This document shows positions 12,584-24,500 of a stretch of 64,000 nucleotides of DNA, piece by piece. Each line of letters opens with the position of its first letter. Positions within the stretch are counted from its first letter, which is position 1. Source of the DNA: Mytilisepta virgata. Its lineage: Eukaryota; Mollusca; Bivalvia; Mytilida; Mytilidae. Location of the stretch: positions 61,317,455 to 61,381,454 of the forward strand of contig CM051517.1 in the NCBI GenBank assembly GCA_028015205.1, given 5' to 3'. The notes below the pieces were generated by a model. It did not search any database and was not told the origin of the DNA. It saw nothing but the letters and a program-made list of their open reading frames with translations. A program made the position numbers and the translations under genes.

Positions 12584-15500
12584 TTATTTAAAGCTCCCAA
12601 AGGAACTGAAGGCTTGATCAGTCCTTTTTTGGAATGCTGCATTTGCCGTTGTATTAGACTGCATGTTCATACTTCCTGTTGCCGTTGACGACATATTTCC
12701 CATCATCCCCACACCCATGCCAGGCATTCCTACAAAATAATTCATTCTTAATCAACAATCTGTAGTTTCTAGTATGTTAAGCATATAGATGATGATGGAT
12801 GAATTATTGTTATTAGGTGCATATCTGGACAAGAACATGTTGATGTTTGTACTAGACCGACACGCTGAGCCAGATTTGTAACATTCTAGCTCATGAGGTA
12901 ACTGCCTGCAGGAAGACATATCACCCCACTCAGATACATTATACTGATTCTAAGCCAACCAGTCCTTTGCTCTTACTCCTAGATACAGCGTGCTTGGCGG
13001 AGAAGCAGCAAATACCAATTTTAACCCTTTCAACGAGTCCCCACAGAAAGTAACCCTAGCACGACGGCTTCCTTGACAAGATGGCAGACTTGAGTGGCTA
13101 CTTCTTTGTTAATGTTTTAGAACAATAATTTGGGGCCATTTATTCTTTATTTGAATATAAATGTTAATAAAATATGTTCTCTTCGCGATCTTTTTAGTTT
13201 TGGAATGGACAAACATGGGTTTCCACTGCCGGATATGTTGAAATTCTTCAAATCACTCTAAATATGCACTTTCGTTATTAAAAATGCTAAAAATTATTTC
13301 AAGAAATAAACCTCCAATCATCGATATCCATTCCAATCAATTTTGGAGAAATTTGGCACGTTTGATACAAAATACATACTTTTCTCGCATCCAATCTCGC
13401 CAAAAAATTTCTAACATTCATTTTCCTAACTTAAAAATCACATAAAATCCTCAAATTTGGGCTTTTTTTTCACACGTTTTTTTTGTTAAGTTCTGCCATT
13501 GTTTTATCTTTATCCGGGTATCAAATATAAGAACGATATCTCTTGATGTTCGCTCCAAGAGCAAGAAATATAAAACCTATGTGAAAATCCCGGTAAACTG
13601 GGACTCGTCATCCGCGAGTCAACTTGGGAATCCCGGTAAACCCTGACTCGTCTGTGAAAGGGTTAATGTCTTTGGTCTGACTTGGCCGGGGATTAAACCC
13701 ATATTTTGCACTCGAGGCGAGCATACCACCACCGAGGCGATTAGCATATAGATGAAAGCAAAATTTAAATTTTTACAGCTTTATACTCGGGATGATAACA
13801 TGTCAATAAGGTCAAAATCTAGTACAGTTGATTCTTGCTATCTCTAAGCTGATGGCTAAAAAGGAACTTTGAATTATCAGAATTTGAGAAAATGTGAGTC
13901 AACTGTCAAATGCTTTGAGTCACATGTGTAAATGTACAAATGAAATTTAGGTAGAGAAAAATAACTGTTTTTACCACTTAGCTTTTGTCCTGTGCAATTA
14001 TGTTTTTTTGTATTCAATAATTACCATGGGCAAAAGAAAATATCATGTATTTCTCATGCCAACTCCGGTAACAAAATCGAAATTGAATTTTTACATCAAT
14101 TCGACTTGCAAACAAAAAGGTGAGCATTAGTCCCAATCTTTCAATTGCATGTATGGGATTAAGAGAGATCCACAATAACTATAACTGCTTATTTTCATTT
14201 TTTTTTAATTTTCAAGTGGACCTAAGAAAAACTACATCCAATTCAACTTCTTTTCTTAACATACCCATGTTTCCTGCCATCATTGGTATTGGTTGTCCCA
14301 TCATGTTTCCTTGTGGTTGGTTAATAGACATTCCAGCCATTCCTTGGTTCACTCCCATCATGCCTGGATTTCCCATCATACCTGGAGTACTCATCATTCC
14401 CATTCCTATTAAATATATTTATTTTGAAATTCATGAAAATCAGCCATTACATGTCACTGCTTAAATGTAACTACATGTATATCACTTCATTGCAGTGACA
14501 TTCTCATTTTACATGTCATCAAAATTAGAAAATAAACTCAGAAACTACATTCTGTCCATACTATGCAATTCTGGATCACTTTTCCACAAGTATGCTTGTG
14601 CCAAAAACTCTAACTATATAGAAATGCAAAAATCACAAGACGTGAGCAATATTGTGAGTTGTAATCAAACTTGAAAAACAATTCTGAACTTATCAACTGA
14701 AATTTTGACACATATATCTAAAATCACTGTCACTGACAAAGCTATTCTGATATGACAATACCCTGAGTATTTATTATCACCAGAATTTAACAAATATCCA
14801 ATATACTTTCAATTTTGAAGCTGCTCCAACATTTTTTTTCTCCTACACCCGATACTTGGCCAAACTTTTTTTTTGGTACATGAACATGACTTGTCATAAA
14901 TTTTTTTCTCAAATTCCTTTTTAGCTGTTGGTTTAAATGCAAGCTAAAATGACAAATTACCTATTTCTTTTCATGAATGAATTGCTCCACTTGACCTGGG
15001 GACAAGTCATTAGACACTGACTGTGACATCATTTATTTGTATGTTGTTGGTCACTTGCTGATTTACAGTGGTAAATTTGTTTGTTGATATGCTGCTTTAC
15101 ATTTTTATGTTTACCTATTTCTTTTCATGAATGAATGGCTCCACTTGACCTGGGGACAAGTCATTAGACACTGACTGTGACATCATTTATTTGTATGTTG
15201 TTGGTCACTTGCTGATTTACAGTGGTAAATTTGTTTGTTGATATGCTGCTTTACATTTTTATGTTTACCTATTTCTTTTCATGAATGAATTGCTCCACTT
15301 GACCTGGGGACAAGTCATTAGACACTGACTGTGACATCATTTATTTGTATGTTGTTGGTCACTTGCTGATTTGCACTGGTAAATTTGTTTGTTGATATGC
15401 TGCTTTACATTTTTATGTTTACCTATTTCTTTTCATGAATGAATTGCTCCACTTGACCTGGGGACAAGTCATTAGACACTGACTGTGACATCATTTTTTT

Positions 15501-18500
15501 GTATGTTGTTGGTCACTTGCTTATTTGCAGTGCTAAATTTGTTTGTTGTGCTGCTTTACATTTTTTTGTTTACCTACCAGGTTGTTGTTGACCTACCAGG
15601 TTGTGGTTGACCTACCAGGTTGTTGTTTACCTACCAGGTTGTGGTCGACCTACCAGGTTGTTGTTTACCTACCAGGTTGTGGCCGACCTTGGATGGTTGT
15701 GGTTTACCTACCAGGTTGTTGTTTACCTACCAGGTTTTGGTTGACCTACCATATTGTTGTTTACCTACCAGGTTGTGGTTGACCTACCAGGTTGTTGTTT
15801 ACCTACTAGGTTGTGGCCGACCTTGGATGGTTGTGGTTTACCTACTAGGTTGTTGTTTACCTACCAGGTTGTGGTTGACCTACCATATTGTTGTTTACCT
15901 ACCAGGTTGTGGTTGACCCATTTGTTGTTGTTGTAACTGTTTCATACTAGGCTGTGGCTGTTGTTTTTGGTATTTACTTCCTGGACCAAGTGCATCTAGA
16001 CTTATATTTACTTTACTAGCTTCGTCCGACCAGGTGTTCATATTTTTCTGAAAAGAAAATACAAAGTGACTAGCAATTTTTCATCTTCCCATTTTTAAGT
16101 CTCCCTCTGAAAATATTGTATATTTGTTGTATGGAACTACAAGGACAACTGCACATTTCTAATTTTAATACATGCCCTTGAAACAAAAATTGATTTAATA
16201 CGGAAAAGAATGGAATTTCTAAGAAAAGTTTGGTTTATGAGGTCACAGAACGCATCCTTGTGAGGGTTTTTTGTAATCGTTTTTGGGCCTTATTAAAACA
16301 ATTCATGTCTGAAGAAAAATTACATTCAATTAAATTCAGTGAAAAAAGATTTTTTTGATACCTTTAACGTGTTAGTATTTAAGTCATGCATACAAATGTA
16401 CCAGTATCTTTATTTTAAATATGGACTTTTCTCCCCAAAAAATCAATTTCCATGCATTTTCACAGTATCCTCATTCCTGTAGCATTTCAAGTTGTAACAT
16501 TCTTCATTAGTGAAAGATTCTTTTAAGGATGTTCGCTGCTCAGTTTCAAAATAACAAGCTTTTCATAACACTGGTAAATATTGAAAGTGAATTAATAAAG
16601 GAACTAAAAGAGCAAAAAAAAATTATAGGTCCATTTGCTTGTTTTCGATATATAAGCCATTAAAAATTTGTTATGAAAAATATACTCTCTTGATTTTACA
16701 TAGCTTTATCATTGACAAGTTTTATTTCTCAAAAACCATTAGATAATAACAAGGATTTTATAAGATTTTTACAAATGGCTTATTATTCTGTATGCAAAAG
16801 ATTAATGAAAAGAAAAATGGGTTTAGCAGGAAAAATAATTTATGGCTTTCAAATGGATAAAATCAGATGAATCTGAACATCTGACAAAGTTCAAAAACAT
16901 GACCAGCAAACATCCTTAAGGTGGGTAAATACTCTATATAATTAACTGCATTTCTATTTTTTTTTTGTTTAACATTTATCAGTACATATAAGTGTCTTCA
17001 AGATAACAATTTTCACAGGAGAAAAGCCTGATGTACAAATCAGCTGTTTCTTATTAAAATGTGTGTTATATCTTTGGATGCGCTGACAAATATACATATG
17101 CCAAGGAGTACGTAGTTGTTGGTAGAATGCATAGTTTACAATTAGTGTGACAGGTTAAAACGAAAGAAAATAATTCTCAAAGTATAAACCTTTTAACATA
17201 ATTCAACTTCATATGACAATGCTGTAATTTGATCGGTCAAGAGCAATTGAATTTGTTCATGAATTTTGCATTTTACCAAGTTTCTCTCGCCTACCGTTGA
17301 ATTCGCCACAGGAGTTTGCCACCTGTTGTGGTATTCGGATGAATACCACAGTACTAGAAGAATTCAACAGCAGGGGAAATTCCATGTTTCTTAAAATAAA
17401 AAAAAGATTAAGGTTTCTTGATGCAAAATGTTGTGTCTCGTCGTTCTTGAATATCCAGTGGAATACATTGTATCATGCTGGAGAGTGGTATTTGCAGAAA
17501 ATTCGGTTTTTAGACCGAATTGTGTCACTCCAGATACATGTATTCAGTGGAATTATATGCAGAAAATCCCCTTTCGAGACTGCAGAAAATTTCACTTGAC
17601 TAACGGCTAACGAAATTTTCAGCAGTCTCTAAACCAGGATATTCTGGCAAATACGACTGAACAGCATGGCATTTTTCCAATTTCTAGCCGGCCGTTGAAT
17701 TCACTGCTGATATACTTCTATAAATATCTCATAATGTTTCAAAGCTGTGACATTTATAAACATTGTCCTAGTCTGAGATTTGTATGCATGCACAAACTAT
17801 TTTTTAGTGCAGGCCTACTTCAGTTTCTGTTACCTGATACTGAAAATTGCCAATATTTCTAACATAAAAGAATAGTGGAATTATGGTCTCTGTAACGTCC
17901 ATTCCTCTACCAGAACTTTAGTCCTGGGCTACTTCCAAAGTCCTTACATTGAAATATACTGATATTCTACTCTGTATAAGTGACTTAAATTTTTCTCATT
18001 AACCCCTGAGGCAATTGAGCAGACAAAATTTTGTTTAAGTTGAACTTTTTTTGTTAGCAACTCGCATGATTATGTTCTGCTGGAAAGTAATTCACCTTAC
18101 ATGCTTTAAAATTGATTAAACACACACATTTCAGTTAAATCACTTGCACAGAAACCGACAGAAAAATATTAGCCTTTCATCATTTCTTCATATTTACACA
18201 ATTTAATAAACTTAAAAAGATAATCTTGTGTGAAACTAAGAAAAAAATTCATAGTATTTTACAACTGTACTGCCTTATAGTAGGTAAGGTACAAATACAT
18301 TCTCAAAGTTCTTGTATAAATAGAATTCTAACACTGGTCAGTATTGGTGGGAAGGGATAAAGCTAAGCTAGCATTCGTCTGAGTACATAAAACATACCTG
18401 TAACATCATAACAAAACAGCTCTCATATTTGTTTTTTGTTTTTTTTATCATTCTTAAAGGCCCTCAGTTCAATTTTCTACATTTTTCAGCAAAACCATAG

Positions 18501-21500
18501 CATAAAACTTTATGAAATTGTAAAAAACTAGAATTCAACGTTTTAATATGAAAAAGTGTCAGTTTTCAGCACTTTATCAAGTTATCAAGTCAACCAGGGG
18601 AGATAATAAAATAACATTTCTTTAGTCAAAGGATCAAATTATCTCTCATTTTGCATTATGAATTTTCCGTAATAAATCTTTTTAAATCTTTTATCCATCT
18701 GCTGTTTGAAAATGTAGAAAATTGAACATTATTCTCCAAAGTTTGATCCACATCCATTTATACACTGTTCACTGGGACTATATGTTATTTTTTGTTTCTT
18801 ATTGTTCAAGACGAAACCAGCTATATGTTTACACAATTTTTTCTCATTTACAGCTAATCCTGTGTTTCCACTAAATAGATCATTTCCATATAAATTGTGG
18901 ATTCAATTATATTTGTGGATGAATAAAAATTGTTGTTCTGAGGATAAATATTTTTACTATTTGTGTTATTCTATTTCAATTAATTAAAAAAAAACTTAGC
19001 ACAAAAATTGGCAAGAATATAGACCAAGAACTATGACTTGGTCTTGTAGTTTTCTAATGAAATAACATTATAAAATACTAATTGTGTGGAATATCCGGTT
19101 CCAAAATGTGTGGTTCAACTTTGATTTTAGGAAGTCACAGGAAAAGTACTGTTACTTTCCATCCGTCTATCTCAACTTCATGCACAGAAACAAGAAGCCG
19201 GCTGAGTGATACCAAACTGGATCTTCCTCCATCACTGTTTGGTGCCGTTCAACCATTCAGTCAGAGATGCCAACTCTACTTGATGATAATTAAGGAGTAA
19301 AATTTTTCAGCGGGGGTTTGGGGCCCATTTAAGAGCCCAATGGGGTCCAGGGGCAAAGCCTTCCTTTTCTTACTTGGCTGTCTCACCATTTAAAAAAATA
19401 ATTTAAACAGTCTACAGTATAGGGGAGCAAACATGTGGTTGTATCTGCATCACTAAGACGTTTCTTTTTATCCAAATAAAAGCTTACACGTCTTTTTGAT
19501 ACAGAATCTGTTTGTTCTGTGTGAAATTGAAAAAAATTTTTTAACTGTCTCAGTGAACAATGTTTGAGGACCTTCACCATGCGTAGAGAGAAAATGAGTA
19601 ACAAACCTTGACCTCAGTGCTAGACACAGTTACAGTTTCTTCCTTAGAAACTGTCGTCTGCTACAAACAACAATTAAAAAATTGGAAGAATATTATGCAA
19701 AAAGGTTAACTAAAATTAAAATGTAAAACTAACTCAAAGTCAAAGCACTTCAAAACTCTAATGCAAAATATTTGGTAAAAAAACATTTATACTTTTCAAA
19801 TTATTTTAAAATTTACATATATATTGCATTAGAATAAAGTTTGAAGAAATATACTGAAATAAAACTGTCCTGGTTAGATTTTCCCAGAATTGTTTTAATT
19901 TTGAATTATTAAAATCTACAATGGTTAATAATTTTGTTAACAATGATGAAGTTTGAATTTTAGAAAATTAATTCCTCTTTCAAGAAGGAAATAATCATTC
20001 TTTTTTGCAATGTGAAAATGATCAAATATCACTTTGTTTATAAGGATATTTAAAGCTAGAATGAACACATTTTCCAGTTTAAGCAATCAACCAGGTTTTC
20101 TTATTAAAACAATAAACAGCATGTCTAGACAAGTTTATTTCAATACAGTTCTTTCTGTTTTCACTGCAAATAAGCAAAACTGAAACTAATGATTGAAAAA
20201 GAACCATTATCTTCTTGTCACATCAATGTTATATTACCTGTGTATAAAACCAATGCTAAAGAAGTGTAGATAAGCATAGGAACAAAATAAGAACGATAAA
20301 ACAAAGAATTGATTGCTAGAAATAACAAACAAGGCCATACCAATCTACCATGTAATTCTTCAGATTCTTTGTTCACAACTATTGAACAAAGAAGATAGGT
20401 GTAAAGATGAAATTTATATTTTTTTCTAAATCATTTTTTAACTAAATGCTCACTAAGCTATGGCAAAGAAAATAATAAATAATTTTTCTCTTACAGGAAA
20501 GTTATCACTGAAATGAAACAAAAAATTTTAAAATTTTCATTTTTTTTCTCATTTGAAAGAAGCAAATAAACTGGAAGAACTATAAATTGATTAAGTATGG
20601 CCTCCAGGATTTAAATTAACAACTTCATGCAAATGTAAATACAAGGTTACAAGTACATAGGACACAGTCGTTTTATCTGTAAAGGTGGCATCATAGAAAC
20701 TATTGAAAATTCATAAATACATGTGTGAAGAATTTAATTTAAGGATGATCGCTGGTCTAATAGGAAATAAATAGGATTTGAAATAGGTATTTAAGTTTGA
20801 GAGAACATATGAATAGTAAACAAATAAGCAAGAAAAAAATATAGGTTCATGTGCTCATTTTAGAGCTATAAGGCCTTGAAAATTTGTAGGAAATGGGTTT
20901 TCTCTGGATATTTCATCGTCTTTGCATTGACAACTCTCAAAAATGAATGAAAAAATAAAAAGGATTTCATAAGATTTTGTCAATTACCATTTTACGGTAT
21001 ATATGATTGCATTATAAAAGAAAAAGTAGGGGTTCATGGGCAAAAAAAAATTCATGTTTAAGAAATGGATAAAACCCGAGGATTTCGAAAATTTGACAAA
21101 AAGACCAAAACATAACCAGCGAGCATCCTTAAGTCTTGGATTAAACTTGCAAGAATAATACTTGCTTATTCAATGATTCTCTTATGCATTGCTTACTGAT
21201 ATATACTATATATTCCCAAACTTATAGGCAGGGACCAAACTTTTATACATCCATGTACATGTATGTCATTAAAACATTGTCAGGTAAGACATCTTTGTTC
21301 TAAGAAATAGGAGTACCTAAAGCTCAATTTTGTGCTGCATTTGCAATTTTTACTATTTTTTTATTTCATTTCAATTAATTAAAAAAAAAACTACACCAAG
21401 AACTACAATGTATGATTCTAACTTGGATTACAAAATACTTGGTATGTTCAAAATTGTTTTTAACAAGAAAACAATATTTCTGAGGCCAGATTTAAAGTTT

Positions 21501-24500
21501 CCCCTCCCTGAATTAGCACCTGGACTGACCACCACTTTGACCTTCTTTTTTTCTCTCTCTCTGATCTGCTACTTTACAAAGATATCAAAGCAAAAATAAT
21601 GCACTGTGTATGTAGAGAAGTTTTTTTTCTGTAAAATGACACACAAATAAGTACAAATCTTTATCCTGGATTTTTTCAATATGACATTAAGAGTAGAGAC
21701 ATACATGTAAGCTAGCACTACACAATAAGCTTATCTAATAATACATTACTACTGCAACATGAAAGCATATTTGTGACATGCCATAGAAGAATTAAGTGCT
21801 CTTAAAAATCTGCATTTGCTAAAACTTTTCTAGATTCAGTGGACATAAATGAGTTCCCACTTGGAGATTTCGCACTACAATTCATACAAAACTACTTTAT
21901 TTCAAAATACTGTCCTGATGTTAACTCTTATCCTTTAATTATGAAATTTTTACAACCAATCTCAGAAATATTAAAGTTTCTTTATATAATTTAGAAATTT
22001 TTTCTGTGATTCCAAATTTTGGAGAAATAATTATTTAAATGCAAATAAGAATTTATGCATGTCAAAATTACATAGGTTTAATGGAGAAAATGCTGTTAAA
22101 AATAAATATTTGTATTTAAATTGTGGATTTTAAAAAACACTGAAATATTATAAAATTTTAATAATATCAGTATAAATTAATATAGATATTTCTCTGCTCA
22201 TCAGTACAAATTTGGTTAAAATATGACAAAAAATAACTTCAGGACAAAATTTTGAAAAATTGTGGCTTTATATGTAATAAATAGGAAAATGTCCAAGTGG
22301 GAACTCATTTATGTCCACTGACTGTACTTTATATACATGTAATTTTATATTACATTTTCACCACTATAGTTATGAAAATCTACATCAATACATAGTTAAA
22401 AAATATTTCATTCAGCTTAGAAATGGATACATATTTGTCTCCTTCTCTAATTATATATTTCATCTGGACAAGACAGTCTAAGCCATGTGCACAAGACATA
22501 GGGTATGTATTTATGAGTTCCTGAATAATTATGCATATCTTTGTAGGGCTTACCTTAGGAGATTCCTCTTTCTTCTGAATTGTCATAGTAACAGTTAATT
22601 TCAATTGGATGCATTTTTTTTGTTGGTTAAAAATTCCAATAAATTTGGTATAAAATGAGTTTTTCCATACAGATTTAACCAATATGTGAGAAAAAAAAAA
22701 ACACCATGCTTTAATATAATTTATTTGTTATATGGATTTAAATAAAAACATTATCCATGAAAATACTTATTTAAAACAATAATTTTCATATTTCTGCAAA
22801 TATGAAGAGTTTCAATATTGACATTTAAATATTAACTTGACCTGATATTTGAGGTTTTACCAAAATATTTTTTGGGAGATTACAAATTTGCTTACAGAAT
22901 ATATCAGTATATTCTAAACATGACTTCTCATAAAGATCAGTTTATTTTCTAAACATTCCACACCTCACAACTATAAATTTTAATTTAAAAATCTAAACAG
23001 TTCTCTTCTTTGTGATCATTTGATCCATGTTGTTTTCCCATATAAAACTGCATCACAGGACGAGTATGTTATGGATGTCAAAATACTCACCATATTAGCT
23101 TGTCCTGGCTGTAAAGGGGTATAACTCATACCAACATTATGTCCCATCATGCCTTGTTGTGGAAACATTCCCTAAAACAAAATAAGTAGCTGTTTAAAAT
23201 TTGTCATATTTCAGTGAAATGTCATGAAACTAAACTCTTCATAAACTAAACCCTTGTTTTAGAGCACATAGTGACATATTCTTTAGTAAATTAACCTGTG
23301 TAATCTGAACTAAACCTTCAGCCCCAAAGGTGTTTGGTTTACATGTATACAGGTTTTTAGTGTTCCATTATCATTTGACAGATATAGCTCAATAATGCAA
23401 CTAGCAAATTAACTGACAGATAACTTCAATCAAACCTCATTTAAATATCTTCTTTTTATGAAGCTATCTAAAATTCTGTGAATTTTTTTTTTAAACTTAA
23501 GCTTTAAAAACGTTTTTGTTTCGAACATTAACCATTCTAAGTGTCAATATCACAATGTATTAAGTGTATACAATAATAGTATTTTTTTTTCAATTTCAAA
23601 GGTATAATGCTTCTTATTTCCTGATACCTAGGACAAAATTAGCTGGAAACACTGATATCTCTACCAAGTTGTAATACACAGAGATGATTTTCCCAGCCAA
23701 GAAAAAAAAAAAAGAAAAACTGTACCGGAAGCCATATTGCTATGCATAATAATGGACCCATTATGGTAAAATCCAAAACTGCAAAAAGCAGAAATCCACT
23801 AAAAAACTGAATAAAGTCATCCCTGAATACATGTTTGTTTGTTTGTTTAATTGGGGTTTTACGCCGACTTCAGCACATCTGGCTATTTCGCGGCGGCCAG
23901 TTTTTATTGGTGGAGGAAGACGGAGTACCCGGAGAGAACCACCGACCTTCGGTAGGAAAATTGGCAATCCTTGTCAATTAAAATCGGAGTCGAACACACC
24001 CCGCCACTGAATACATGTAGTGCTTCAGCTAAATAACATGAAACTACATATATACATTTATATATGATGAATACCTAATACCCTGGAATTTTCAAATTGT
24101 ATGTCAAAATAAAAAGACAAACCTGTTGTGGTATACCCATGTTGTTGATTCCCATCATTCCAGGATTCATCATACCCATCTACAAAATACAATATACGTA
24201 CCTGTACAATATAACACATCTTATTACAGTACTATAAGGTATAGCAAAGCACTAAGCTAGATATATTCACAGTTCTAACATCCAAGAGACTTTAAAACCA
24301 GGATTTACTACTTCTTGATAAGCAATAACAGTTAGAGCAGACTGGTTAGCTCAGAGTCATCTCGAATTTTTAAAAGTGTAGAAAATTTAGAGTCATTACG
24401 GGAATTTCAACCATTTAATTCTATATAAAAATGCATGTATAAACATCTTCTTGGATAATTACACCTCCTCTTCTTTATGAGCACCCATCCTGCATTTTAA

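Noticed and set aside
14120..14464. 114-codon plus-strand frame
   Set aside because: It is the antisense shadow of the CLINT1 exon at 14265-14405; the Met/Gly-rich sense frame is the coding one.
15572..15917. Regular repeats resembling a CRISPR array
   Set aside because: Units are contiguous with no unique spacers and the DNA is eukaryotic.
15543..15936. Three overlapping plus-strand frames rich in Leu, Pro, Cys and Tyr
   Set aside because: They are translations of the 19-bp array in each frame; periodic composition and no conserved domain.
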